From positions 1 to 64,000 of the forward strand of contig JABDLS010000086.1 in assembly GCA_013002885.1 (NCBI GenBank): 64,000 nucleotides of DNA. The letters run 5' to 3'. The notes beneath the pieces were generated by a model. It worked only from the letters and a program-made list of their open reading frames with translations. It was not told the origin of the DNA and did no database searches. Positions 9,715 through 19,385 of the stretch are shown here, one piece after another. Each line of letters starts with the position of its first letter. The stretch's first letter is position 1. The stretch is from Gemmatimonadota bacterium (GTDB taxonomy: Bacteria; Gemmatimonadota; Gemmatimonadetes; Longimicrobiales; Gaopeijiaceae). Both the position numbers and the translations under genes were made by a program.

Positions 9715-10140
9715 TCACCCTGTCTTCAGATCTTCGGGAGCAGCTTCGTACCGGCTGCCGCACTTCGTTAGAAGGGTCGTCGCTTCGAATACGCCGTCCG
9801 CTCGGAGCTTCCCTTCCAACACGACCTCGACTTCGTCGGTGAACGTATCGGGGAGGGCGTCACGGTACTCTACGACAAAGGTCGTAGACTCGTCCGCGAG
9901 ATCATGAACCGTGAAGACGTGGAGAAGCTCGCCCTCGACACGCTTGTAGCTACCTGGAACCACCTGCCCACCCACCTTCACGCCGACCTCGTGGAACGTC
10001 GGGTCCGCTTCGACCCTCTCCATGAGCTCGACGGGCGTCATGTAGTAGACCATCGTCTCACTGACGCCGGTCCAGATGAGATACGTGACGACGGCGGCGA
10101 CTCCCACGAGTCCCACCATGAATCGACCGTTCTTCTTCAC
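9715..10140 (-). CDS. ccmE: cytochrome c maturation protein CcmE, CxxxY variant
   Basis: VKVGGQVVPGSYKRVEGELLHVFTVHD...VVLEGKLRADGVFEATTLLTKCGSRYEAAPEDL. Confidence 0.88.
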   Translation of the reverse strand: MKKNGRFMVGLVGVAAVVTYLIWTGVSETMVYYMTPVELMERVEADPTFHEVGVKVGGQVVPGSYKRVEGELLHVFTVHDLADESTTFVVEYRDALPDTFTDEVEVVLEGKLRADGVFEATTLLTKCGSRYEAAPEDLKTG

Positions 10141-10307
10141 AACGCACTCCGGGCGCGGTTTCTACATGTTCGGCACGAAGAATCTAGCCGGACGCAGGCG
10201 GGGCCGAAAAGTCCGGTAAATCCCCTACCCCCACGTGCGAAGGGTTTCTGTGCTCGCACGAAGTCTAGTATCGGTTGGGGTCCCGCCCGGGGAGGAGGGC
10301 ATCATTG

Positions 10308-10787
10308 TTACACTCGAGCCGCGGCGATGGCCCATTCCGCAGCCGACTCGGCATCAGGCGGCGCGGGGAGGTCGAGTCCCGCTGCAGGGGGCCGGCCCAG
10401 CGTCGCCACCGGACGGCCCATCTTCCGGGCGAGGGCGATCTCGGAGAGAGTACCCCACCCCCCGCCTACGGAAACCACCGCTTGTCCCCCCCGAACCACG
10501 AGGGCGTTCCTTGCCTCTCCCATCCCTGTGGCAAGGGGAATCGTCACCCATTCGTTGGCACCGGCCTCCTCCCGGCCGGGCAGGATGCCCACCACGATCC
10601 CCCCGGCGTCGTGGGCCCCTCGGCTCACCGCCTCCATGACACCTCCGCGGCCGCCACACACGACTATGGCTCCCCGCTCGGCGAGGGCGCTGCCGAGTGC
10701 CAGAGCGACGGAATACTCGTCGTCGTCGGCGTCGGCTGCTCCGATGACGGCCACCCGCGCCGGGCGTTCGGCCTCCGCCGACGTCAC
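10308..10787 (-). CDS. TIGR00725/LOG-like family protein
   Basis: VAVIGAADADDDEY...VVCGGRGGVMEAVSRGAHDAGGIVVGILPG...SVGGGWGTLSEIALA; GTG start overlaps glpK stop. Confidence 0.8.
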   Translation of the reverse strand: MTSAEAERPARVAVIGAADADDDEYSVALALGSALAERGAIVVCGGRGGVMEAVSRGAHDAGGIVVGILPGREEAGANEWVTIPLATGMGEARNALVVRGGQAVVSVGGGWGTLSEIALARKMGRPVATLGRPPAAGLDLPAPPDAESAAEWAIAAARV

Positions 10788-12307
10788 GTGCCCTCGGCCC
10801 CCGCCCGGAAAGCCGGATCTCGGGCCCAACCCACAGCAGCCCGCACGGCTCGATGCCAGCCGGCCAGGAGCGCTGTCCGCTCCTCTTCCGACGCTGAAGG
10901 CTCGAAGCGGCTCGCCTCACCCTGCTGCGCCAGGAAGTCCTCGGCGGAAGCCCAGACGCCTGAACGGATGCCGGCCAGACCCGCCGCTCCTAGCGCGGTC
11001 GTCTCCACATTGGCCGGTCGCCGCACGGGCACGCCCACAACGTCCGCCTGGAATCCCATGAGCCAGTCGTTGAGGGCCGCGCCACCGTCCACGCGGAGCT
11101 CCTGGGTCGCCACCCCCGAATCCGCCTCCATGGCGTCCAGCACCTCAGAGGTTCCGTACGCCATGGCCTCCAACGCAGCCCGTACGACGTGTGCCCGCCG
11201 GGTACCCCGGGTGAGGCCGAAAAGCGTGCCGCGAGCTTCAGGCTCCCAGTGGGGCGCCCCCAGGCCGACGAAGGCCGGCACGAAGTAGACGCCTCCGTTG
11301 TCGGGTAGCTCCTGTGCCATCTTCTCCGAATCGCCTGCCGAACCCACGATCTGGAGGCCGTCACGAAGCCATTGGACGGCCGCTCCGGCGACGAACACCG
11401 ACCCCTCGAGGGCGTAGGCCAGTCCACCCTCGGCGTCACAGGCGGCGGTGGTGAGGAGCCGGTGCTCGGATGCCACCGGCGTGTCGCCGGTATTGAGGAG
11501 GAGAAAGGCCCCGGTCCCGTACGTGTTCTTCGCCAGCCCCGCCTGCCAGCACCCCTGACCGAAGAGGGCCGCCTGTTGATCTCCCGCGACGCCCGCAATG
11601 GGCAGCGCGATGCCGAGGTGCTCCTCCCGGCATACGCCGAAGTCGCCCGCGCTGGGCTCGATACGAGGGAGCAGGGCAGCCGGAATCTCGAGGAGATCGA
11701 GCAGCCAGGGGTCCCACGCGGCGTCCCGGAGATTGAAGAGAAGCGTCCGTGAGGCGTTCGTGGGATCCGTGACGTGTGAGGCCCCGTCAGTCAGTCGAGC
11801 GATGAGCCAACTGTCGATGGTTCCTACCGCCAGCTCTCCACCCTCCGCTCTCCGCCTCAAGTCCGGGTTCTTCTCGAGGATCCAGTGGATCTTCGTGCCC
11901 GAGAAGTAGGGATCGAGGAGGAGCCCGGTCCGGGAACGGACCTCGGCCTCATGGCCGGCGCCACGCAGTTGGCGGCAGTAGGGGGCTGTTCGTCGGTCTT
12001 GCCAGACAATGGCCCGGTGCACGGGCTTCAGGGTCTCCCGCTCCCAGAGGACGACGGTCTCCCTCTGGTTCGTGATGCCCAGGGCACGGACGTCGGCAAC
12101 CTCGCCCGCTTCGGCCAGGGCCTCGCGGCCGACTCGACGCGTGACCTCCCAAATCTCCTCGGCATCGTGCTCCACCCAGCCGGGCTCGGGGAAGTGCTGC
12201 GTGAACTCCGAGTACGCATGCCCGAGGACCCGCCCGTCGGAGGCGAGGACCAGGGCCGTCGAGCCCGTGGTTCCCTGGTCCAGGGCGAGAACGGCAGACG
12301 TGCTCAT
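10784..12307 (-). CDS. glpK: glycerol kinase
   Basis: ALDQGTTGSTALVL; GITNQRETVVLWERET; GTGAFLLLNTG; RVDGGAALNDWLMGFQADVVGVPVRRP. Confidence 0.95.
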   Translation of the reverse strand: MSTSAVLALDQGTTGSTALVLASDGRVLGHAYSEFTQHFPEPGWVEHDAEEIWEVTRRVGREALAEAGEVADVRALGITNQRETVVLWERETLKPVHRAIVWQDRRTAPYCRQLRGAGHEAEVRSRTGLLLDPYFSGTKIHWILEKNPDLRRRAEGGELAVGTIDSWLIARLTDGASHVTDPTNASRTLLFNLRDAAWDPWLLDLLEIPAALLPRIEPSAGDFGVCREEHLGIALPIAGVAGDQQAALFGQGCWQAGLAKNTYGTGAFLLLNTGDTPVASEHRLLTTAACDAEGGLAYALEGSVFVAGAAVQWLRDGLQIVGSAGDSEKMAQELPDNGGVYFVPAFVGLGAPHWEPEARGTLFGLTRGTRRAHVVRAALEAMAYGTSEVLDAMEADSGVATQELRVDGGAALNDWLMGFQADVVGVPVRRPANVETTALGAAGLAGIRSGVWASAEDFLAQQGEASRFEPSASEEERTALLAGWHRAVRAAVGWARDPAFRAGAEGT

Positions 12308-12353
12308 CAGCGAGCCCGGCGAAAGGCGGTGCCCGTGGACATGGAGGTCCTCC

Positions 12354-12953
12354 TCAGCGTACCGGGGTAAACGATCCGAAGGCGTACTGCCAGCCTACCC
12401 GGCCCAGAAGGTCCAGGAACAGCCCGACGGGGAAGCCGACCACGGAATAGTAGTCACCCTCGATTTCGGCGACCAATGCAGCTCCCAGGCCCTGGATCCC
12501 GTAGCCTCCCGCCTTGTCCATGGGTTCGCCCGTAGCGACGTACGCCCCGGCGGTCATCTCCCCGAAGGAGCGCATGCGAACCACGGTACGTGCGACTCCG
12601 CTCTCCACTCCTCCGTGGTAGCTCACGGCCAGAGCGCTCAACACCTCGTGGGTGCCGCCCGACAACGACATCAGCATGGACACTGCCGCGTCCCGGTCGG
12701 CGGGCTTGCCGAGCACTTCATCACCATCCAGCACCACGGTATCCCCACCCACGACCAGCGCTCCCCTTTCAGCCACCACCGCCTCGGCCTTCGTCCGGGC
12801 GAGACGCTCCACGTACTTCTCGGGTGACTCCCCTTCCAGGTACGACTCATCTACCCCAACAGGAGCCAGCACGGGCTCCACTCCGAGCTGTCGAAGGACG
12901 TCCAGCCTTCGAGGAGAGGCAGACGCCAGGACGATCTGCGGCCCTCCCCTCAC
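12354..12953 (-). CDS. maf: Maf-family nucleotide pyrophosphatase
   Basis: IVLASASPRRLDVLRQLGVEP; GGDTVVLDGDEVLGKPAD. Confidence 0.93.
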   Translation of the reverse strand: MRGGPQIVLASASPRRLDVLRQLGVEPVLAPVGVDESYLEGESPEKYVERLARTKAEAVVAERGALVVGGDTVVLDGDEVLGKPADRDAAVSMLMSLSGGTHEVLSALAVSYHGGVESGVARTVVRMRSFGEMTAGAYVATGEPMDKAGGYGIQGLGAALVAEIEGDYYSVVGFPVGLFLDLLGRVGWQYAFGSFTPVR

Positions 12954-13399
12954 TCCGCCTCCCTCTCGAGGATGAGTGTCACCGGTCCATCGTTGATCAG
13001 GTCCACCTCCATCATGGCACCGAACTCACCGGTCTCGACCCTTTCCACGCCCCGTGACCTCAGGGCCCTCACGAACGATTCGTACAGCGGGACGGCCTGG
13101 TCCGGGTGGGCGGCCTTCACGAATGACGGGCGACGGCCCTTTCGGGTATCACCGTAGAGCGTGAACTGGCTGACGACCAGCAGCTCACCACCGACATCGA
13201 GGAGCGAGAGGTTCATCTTCCCCTCATCGTCGGCGAAGGCGCGGAGGCCGACGACCTTGTCCGCCATCCACTCGACCTCCTCCAGGCGGTCGGATCCGGT
13301 GAAGCCCACCAGGAGCACGTGGCCGTGCCCGATGCGACCGACGACCTGCCCGTCGATGCGCACTTCGCCTCTGGACGCCCGCTGGAGGACGACCCTCAC
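12950..13399 (-). CDS. dtd: D-aminoacyl-tRNA deacylase
   Basis: MRVVLQRASRGEVRIDGQVVGRIGHGHVLLVG; VVSQFTLYGDTRKGRRPSF; GAMMEVDLINDGPVT. Confidence 0.95.
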   Translation of the reverse strand: MRVVLQRASRGEVRIDGQVVGRIGHGHVLLVGFTGSDRLEEVEWMADKVVGLRAFADDEGKMNLSLLDVGGELLVVSQFTLYGDTRKGRRPSFVKAAHPDQAVPLYESFVRALRSRGVERVETGEFGAMMEVDLINDGPVTLILEREAE

Positions 13400-13400
13400 T

Positions 13401-15236
13401 TCACTCTACGGTGACGGACTTGGCCAGGTTCCTCGGCTGATCGACATCGCAGCCGCGCATGACAGCGATGTGGTACGCGAGGAGCTGAAGCGGAACGGTC
13501 GTGAGGACCGGAAGCAGATGGGGCAGAGTCTGCGGCACCTTGATCATGTGATCGACCTTGCCCTGGAGCTCGGGGGCGTCGTCGCTGACGATGGCCAGGA
13601 TCCGACCCTGCCGCGCTTTAACCTCCTCGATGTTCGACACGACCTTCGAGAAGATCGGGTCACGAGGAGCCAAAGCCACCACCGGCATGTTTTCGTCGAT
13701 GAGGGCGATGGGTCCGTGCTTCATCTCGGCCGCCGGGTACCCCTCGGCGTGGATGTAGCTCACTTCCTTCAACTTGAGCGCACCCTCGAGAGCCACCGGG
13801 AATTGGTAGCCACGCCCGAGGTAGAGGAAGTTGTGGGCGTCCTTGTATTGGGCCGCCAGATCCCGGATCTCGTCGTTGAGCTTCAGGACCTCCTCCACCT
13901 GTCCCGGCAAGACCTCGAGATGCTGCACGATCTCGTGGCCCTCTACCGCAGACATTTCCCGACGGCGCCCCATGAAGAGGGTGAACAGGGCGAGGGCCAC
14001 CAGTTGGCTCGTGAACGCCTTCGTAGAGGCTACACCGATCTCGGGACCCGCGTGCAGGTAGATGCCGAAGTCGGTCTGACGCGCGATGGTCGAGCCCACG
14101 GCATTCACGATCCCCATGGTCTTCAACCCTCGCCGCTGGGACTCCTTGAGCGCAGCCAGGGTATCGGCTGTCTCACCGGACTGACTGATGGCCAGCGTGA
14201 GTGTGTCGTCTTCAAGTACCGGGTTCCGATAGCGGAATTCGGAGGCGTACTCGACACTCACGGGGACCTGGGCGAGCTCCTCGAGCATGTACTCGCCGAC
14301 AAGGCCGGCATGCCAACTCGTGCCGCATGCGGTGATCACGATGCGTTGGATGCGGCCCAGGTCGAACTGGTGGGCGAGGATCCCTCCCAGGCGGGCATCT
14401 CCCTCTTCGCCAAGGAGCCGCCCTCGCATGACGTCGGCGAGGCTGGACGGTTGCTCGAAGATCTCCTTGAGCATGAAGTGCTCGTAGCCACCCTTCTCGA
14501 TGGCATCGAGATCCCACGTCACCTCGTGAACGCCTCGCTGCACCTCTTCACCGTGGAGGTGGTAGGTCCGGTAGCCGTCGGGCGTGAGGACGGCGTAGTC
14601 GCCGTCGTCGAGGTAGACGACGTCGCGGGTGGACTCGATGACCGCTGCAGCGTCCGAGCCAGCGAGCATCTCCCCGTCCTGCCCGACCCCGATGAGGAGC
14701 GGGCTACCGTTGCGAGCGACGACGATCTTGTTCGGGTCCCGCGACGACACGACCGCGATGCCGTACGCGCCTTCCACCTGTCGAAGTGCTGCAGCCACGG
14801 CGTCCTCCATGGGCTCCCCGTCTTCCCAGAGGAAGTCGATGAGGTGCACCACGACCTCCGTGTCGGTCTCCGACGTGAAGGGAAACCCCTCCTTGCGCAG
14901 CTGCTCCCTGATGACCGCCGCGTTCTCGATGATCCCGTTGTGAACGAGGGCGATATCGCCGTCCTTCGACGTGTGTGGGTGGGCGTTGGGCTGATTGGGA
15001 GCCCCATGGGTGGCCCACCGAGTGTGCGCGATCCCACAGGTTGCCGCCGAGGGCGCCTGATCGAGGGCTTCCTTCAGAACGTGGATCTTGCCGGGACGCT
15101 TCGTGACGTGCACCCCAGCTCCGTTCAGGAGGGCGACGCCAGCGGAATCGTATCCGCGGTACTCCAGGCGCTTCAGCCCTGCCAAGAGGATGGGCGTGGC
15201 GTTTCTTGGACCTACGTATCCGACGATGCCACACAT
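13401..15236 (-). CDS. glmS: glutamine--fructose-6-phosphate aminotransferase
   Basis: MCGIVGYVGPRNATPILLAGLKRLEYRGYDSAG; full-length 611 aa ending AKSVTVE. Confidence 0.98.
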   Translation of the reverse strand: MCGIVGYVGPRNATPILLAGLKRLEYRGYDSAGVALLNGAGVHVTKRPGKIHVLKEALDQAPSAATCGIAHTRWATHGAPNQPNAHPHTSKDGDIALVHNGIIENAAVIREQLRKEGFPFTSETDTEVVVHLIDFLWEDGEPMEDAVAAALRQVEGAYGIAVVSSRDPNKIVVARNGSPLLIGVGQDGEMLAGSDAAAVIESTRDVVYLDDGDYAVLTPDGYRTYHLHGEEVQRGVHEVTWDLDAIEKGGYEHFMLKEIFEQPSSLADVMRGRLLGEEGDARLGGILAHQFDLGRIQRIVITACGTSWHAGLVGEYMLEELAQVPVSVEYASEFRYRNPVLEDDTLTLAISQSGETADTLAALKESQRRGLKTMGIVNAVGSTIARQTDFGIYLHAGPEIGVASTKAFTSQLVALALFTLFMGRRREMSAVEGHEIVQHLEVLPGQVEEVLKLNDEIRDLAAQYKDAHNFLYLGRGYQFPVALEGALKLKEVSYIHAEGYPAAEMKHGPIALIDENMPVVALAPRDPIFSKVVSNIEEVKARQGRILAIVSDDAPELQGKVDHMIKVPQTLPHLLPVLTTVPLQLLAYHIAVMRGCDVDQPRNLAKSVTVE

Positions 15237-15303
15237 CAGACCATATCCTCCGTTCGGGAAACGTCGTTCACGTCCGGGGCACGGCGAAGCGAGGGTTCAC
15301 CCA

Positions 15304-16752
15304 TCAAGCCACTCCCTGAAGCAGGGCTCCGGCGCGGTCCACGAGCTGTTTCGCCGCGGCCCCGTCCGAAGCTTCGGCGATCAGGCGGACGACGGGCTCG
15401 GTGCCCGAGGGCCGCACATGGAGCCACGCTTTCTGGCTGGGCCAGGCGAGGCGGAGGCCATCGGAGTCGTCCGACACCTCGGCGCCCAGGTCAGAAGCAA
15501 GCGCCGCATACCCGTCGGCCAGCGACTCCCGCGGGAAGGAGACCTTTTCCTTCACGATCTCGTAGCTCGGCCAGCGGCCGGCAGCTTCGGAGGGCGTGAG
15601 AGCTTCGACGGCCAGGTGCTGGAGAATCAGAGCACAGGCCAGCGGAGCATCCCTCGTGTGGTGGAGGGCGGGCAGGATCACGCCCCCATTGCCCTCACCA
15701 CCTACCACCGCACCCTCGTGCTGCATACGGCGAGCGACGTTCACCTCTCCCACGGGCGCCCTGTGCAGGGGGACCGCAAAGGCCCGGGCGACGTCGTCGA
15801 GAACCTGACTGGTGGAGAGGTTCGTCACCACCGGGCCGGGTGTGCCTCCCAGAACGGCCGCAGCAGCCAGGGCCAACGTCAGGTCCTCACCCATGGGGCG
15901 TCCATTCTCGTCGACGAGAGAAAGCCGGTCGGCGTCGGGGTCGATGGCCAGGCCCACATGGGCACCCGCCCCGAGGACGAGCTCACCCAGATCAGCGAGG
16001 TTCGCCGCCGTAGGCTCCGGATCCCGAGGGAACAGGCCGTCAGGCTCCATTCCGATCCCTACGACCGTGCACCCCAACCGCTCGAGCAGCTCGGTGATCA
16101 CCGGGCCGCCGGCACCGTGGACACAGTCCACGGCTACCCGGAGTCCGGCCGAGGCGATGGTCTCGGCCTCGATCTGGGGCAGCGCAAGGATCGCCTCCAT
16201 GTGACGACCCCAGGCCCCGTCGTCCGTGGACACCCGACCGAGGGCATTCCAGGCGGCCCTGGGTGGATCTTCCTCGGCAAGGTAGCGACGGAACGCCGCC
16301 GAGCGGTCGGCGTCCAGGAAGATGCCTTCGCTCGAAACCAGCTTCAATGCGTTCCACTCCGCCGGATTATGGCTGGCGGTGACGCCGATGCCGCCGATGG
16401 CGCCGTGATGACGGACGGCCATGAGGAGCGTGGGCGTCGGCACGACGCCGAGGTCGACGACGTCGCAGCCGACGGATTGGAGACCAGCGGTGACGGCCCG
16501 CGAGAACATGGGCCCTGAGACGCGTGAATCCCGGCCCAGGCAGACGACCCGCCCGTCTTCGACGGTCCGTAGGTGGGCGCCGAGAGCGGCGGCCACGCCG
16601 GCCATGAGCTCCGGTGTGAGGGGCTCACCCACGAGTCCACGAACGCCGGACACGCTCACCATCAGGTTCTCTGGAAGCTCGATCGGCAACGGGCACTCGG
16701 AGTGGTGAAAGTCGATGGATAGAGAGGTCCAGCGAAATGCACTTCGCCTCAA
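15304..16752 (-). CDS. glmM: phosphoglucosamine mutase/phosphohexomutase (true start possibly downstream, near 16662)
   Basis: LMVSVSGVRGLVGEPLTPE; GVTASHNPAEWNALKL; DPDADRLSLVDENG; VRPSGTEPVVRLIAEA. Confidence 0.88.
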   Translation of the reverse strand: MRRSAFRWTSLSIDFHHSECPLPIELPENLMVSVSGVRGLVGEPLTPELMAGVAAALGAHLRTVEDGRVVCLGRDSRVSGPMFSRAVTAGLQSVGCDVVDLGVVPTPTLLMAVRHHGAIGGIGVTASHNPAEWNALKLVSSEGIFLDADRSAAFRRYLAEEDPPRAAWNALGRVSTDDGAWGRHMEAILALPQIEAETIASAGLRVAVDCVHGAGGPVITELLERLGCTVVGIGMEPDGLFPRDPEPTAANLADLGELVLGAGAHVGLAIDPDADRLSLVDENGRPMGEDLTLALAAAAVLGGTPGPVVTNLSTSQVLDDVARAFAVPLHRAPVGEVNVARRMQHEGAVVGGEGNGGVILPALHHTRDAPLACALILQHLAVEALTPSEAAGRWPSYEIVKEKVSFPRESLADGYAALASDLGAEVSDDSDGLRLAWPSQKAWLHVRPSGTEPVVRLIAEASDGAAAKQLVDRAGALLQGVA

Positions 16753-16923
16753 GTCTCGCGGGGGCTTGGGCCGGGAGTCAATGAAGTCGTCGACTCAGCC
16801 ATCCCGGCGTCGTGTGTCGTCCGCGGACTCCCTATAGCGGAGCAGTCGCGTTGCTCTACATTCCGGCCGCAGTCGGCGTCGCCAGCCCACCCTCCGAAAC
16901 CCGACAGAACCAGGGACGCACGC

Positions 16924-18087
16924 ATGGATCACGAGGCTACGAAGGGCCTCTCGTTCGGCACCATCGCCATCCACGCCGGGGTCGAGCCCGAGCCGGTGAC
17001 CGGGGCCATCATGACGCCGATCTTCCAGACCTCGACGTACGTCCAGCCCGCAGTAGGAGAGCCTCGCGCGGGCAGCTACGACTACGGTCGGACGGCGAAC
17101 CCCACCCGCGAGGCGTTGGAGGCCAACATCGCCGCCCTCGAGGGAGGCACCCATGGCATCGCCTTCGCGTCGGGGCTGGCCGGCATCGAGGCCGTTGTGA
17201 AGCGGCTCTCGGCCGGTGACCACGTGGTAAGCGAGGAGAACACCTACGGCGGGACCACCCGCATGTTCAACCACGTGCTGAGTCGCCTGGGAATCGAGTT
17301 CTCGTACGTCGACTCCCGCGACACCCAGGCGGTCGCCGACGCAATGCGGCCCGAGACGAAGCTCGTGCACGTGGAGACGCCGACGAATCCGATGATGCGC
17401 CTCTGCGACATCGAAGCCATCGCCGCCCTCGCTCACGACGCCGGCGCCCTCCTCAGCGTCGACAACACCTTTGCCTCGCCGTACAACCAACGCCCGCTCC
17501 TGCTGGGAGCCGACTTCACGCTCCACTCGTCGACCAAGTACGTGAATGGGCACTCCGACCTCATCGGTGGGCTCGTGGCCGTCGCCGACGAGGGGCTGGC
17601 CGAGGACCTCTACTTCATCCGCAAGTCGACTGGGGCCGTGCCGGGGCCGATGGACTGCTGGCTGACGCTACGCGGCGCCAAGACGCTCCACGTTCGCATG
17701 GAGCGGCACAATGAAAACGGCCTGGCGATCGCCCGGTGGCTCGAAGACCACCCCAGGGTAGACCGGGTGTTCTACCCTGGATTGGAGAGCCATGAGCAGC
17801 ACGAGCTGGCGAAGCGGCAGATGTCGGGATTCACGGGTATGGTCTCCGTGGACGTAGGGACATTGGAGCGGGCCAAGGCCTTCACCGAGCACATGCAGCT
17901 CTTCGCCCTCGCAGAGAGCCTCGGCGGCATCGAATCGCTGGTCAATGTCCCGGCCCTCATGACCCACGCCTCCGTGCCAGAGGATCGACGTGAGGCCATG
18001 GGCATCACGCCGGGCCTGGTACGCCTTTCCGTGGGGATCGAAGACATCGACGACCTCATCGCCGACTTGGATCGGGTGCTCGGCTGA
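16924..18087 (+). CDS. metB: trans-sulfuration PLP enzyme (cystathionine gamma-synthase/lyase)
   Basis: HAGVEPEPVTGAIMTPIFQTSTYVQ; HSSTKYVNGHSDLIGG; SVGIEDIDDLIADLD. Confidence 0.9.
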   Translation: MDHEATKGLSFGTIAIHAGVEPEPVTGAIMTPIFQTSTYVQPAVGEPRAGSYDYGRTANPTREALEANIAALEGGTHGIAFASGLAGIEAVVKRLSAGDHVVSEENTYGGTTRMFNHVLSRLGIEFSYVDSRDTQAVADAMRPETKLVHVETPTNPMMRLCDIEAIAALAHDAGALLSVDNTFASPYNQRPLLLGADFTLHSSTKYVNGHSDLIGGLVAVADEGLAEDLYFIRKSTGAVPGPMDCWLTLRGAKTLHVRMERHNENGLAIARWLEDHPRVDRVFYPGLESHEQHELAKRQMSGFTGMVSVDVGTLERAKAFTEHMQLFALAESLGGIESLVNVPALMTHASVPEDRREAMGITPGLVRLSVGIEDIDDLIADLDRVLG

Positions 18088-18149
18088 ACGCCGAGGCGCC
18101 ACGCCCTCACGAGAGGTATCTTCGAACGAGGACGTGGAAGGGGAGTACT

Positions 18150-18176
18150 GAAACCGTGGATCGGGGTCGTGCGTAG
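18150..18176 (+). promoter_or_regulatory. putative ECF promoter upstream of M48 peptidase: GAAAC-N17-CGTAG
   Basis: GAAACCgtggatcggggtcgtgCGTAG, about 60 nt upstream of the ATG at 18237. Confidence 0.6.
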
Positions 18177-18236
18177 GGCCCCGAAGCGTCGCAGCCCTCC
18201 CCCGCGTGGGGAATTTCATCGCACGAGGACATAGAC

Positions 18237-19298
18237 ATGGCGGACGAGCAGGACATGAACCGGGACGAGCACGGCGATGGCATGGCCGGCGACGGGGACG
18301 ACGGCTTGAACGGTGGCGGCGGCAACGGCAACGGTCAGGCCCGATCGAAGCGCATCCTCACCGAGATCGCGCCCCACTCCTGGGAGCACCCAGCCGACAA
18401 GGCTGCGCTTCAGGCTCTCCGGCGGATCCCCGTCTTCGATGAGGTCCTCAAGAAGGTATTCGGCTTCTTCGGCGAGAAGCCCATCCGCCTGGCCTTCCAA
18501 GCGAATGCGGTGCGGGTGAGCGAGAACCAATTCGGCAACGTGTACCGGATCTATCAGGAGTGCCTCAAAACGCTCGACGTGGAGGAAGAGTATCCCCTCT
18601 TCATGTCCCAGACGCCCATCGTGAATGCCGGCGCATACGGGATGGAGCAGCCCTTCATCATTTTGAACTCCGGTACCGTTCGACTCCTGGAAGACGACGA
18701 GCTCGCCTACGTCATCTCCCACGAGCTCGGCCACATCATGAGCGACCACGTCCTCTACAAGACGATGACGGTCCTGCTCATCAACCTGGCCAACATGGGC
18801 TTCCCCATCGTGGGCCTCGCCGCCCGCGCGGTCCTGGTCGCCCTTCTCGAATGGTCCCGTAAGTCAGAGCTCTCGTGCGACCGCGCGGGGCTCCTCGGGG
18901 TCCAGGATCCCGAAGTGGTCATGCGCACCATGCTGAAGATGGCCGGCGGCGGGGAAACCGACGAGACGAGCCTCCAGGAGTTCATCGTCCAGGCCGAAGA
19001 GTACCGTCAGGGTGGCGACGTCGCCGACCAGGTCTTCAAGGTGCTCAACCTGCTGGGTCAGACGCATCCCTTCTACGTACTCAGGGTGTCCGAGCTCAGG
19101 GACTGGATCGAAGGCGGCGACTACGACCGCATCATCCGTGGCGAGTACTCACGCCGAGGCGAGCCCGACCCCGCGTATCAGGAAGATCTGCAGCAAGCCG
19201 CCTCGGCGTACGCCCAGGGCGCCAAGGACTTCCTGGACACGCTGTCGGAGGCGGCGCGCCGGGCGGGGTCGGACTTCATGAGTGGCCTCAAGCGATAG
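18237..19298 (+). CDS. M48 family metallopeptidase (HtpX-like catalytic motif)
   Basis: VISHELGHIMSDH (HExxH); SELSCDRAGLLGVQDPE. Confidence 0.9.
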   Translation: MADEQDMNRDEHGDGMAGDGDDGLNGGGGNGNGQARSKRILTEIAPHSWEHPADKAALQALRRIPVFDEVLKKVFGFFGEKPIRLAFQANAVRVSENQFGNVYRIYQECLKTLDVEEEYPLFMSQTPIVNAGAYGMEQPFIILNSGTVRLLEDDELAYVISHELGHIMSDHVLYKTMTVLLINLANMGFPIVGLAARAVLVALLEWSRKSELSCDRAGLLGVQDPEVVMRTMLKMAGGGETDETSLQEFIVQAEEYRQGGDVADQVFKVLNLLGQTHPFYVLRVSELRDWIEGGDYDRIIRGEYSRRGEPDPAYQEDLQQAASAYAQGAKDFLDTLSEAARRAGSDFMSGLKR

Positions 19299-19385
19299 CC
19301 ATCAACCGACTACTCCACAACACGTTAGATCAAGCATTCCCGGGGGCGTGCGACGGCTCACCCCACCCCAGGACGGCATCCGACA

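Noticed and set aside
15237-15303. glmS ribozyme in the glmM-glmS spacer
   Set aside because: Only about 67 nt and no recognisable ribozyme core.
13161-15599. 812-aa plus-strand ORF antisense to glmS
   Set aside because: Shadow ORF from high GC codon bias; the opposite strand encodes full-length canonical GlmS.
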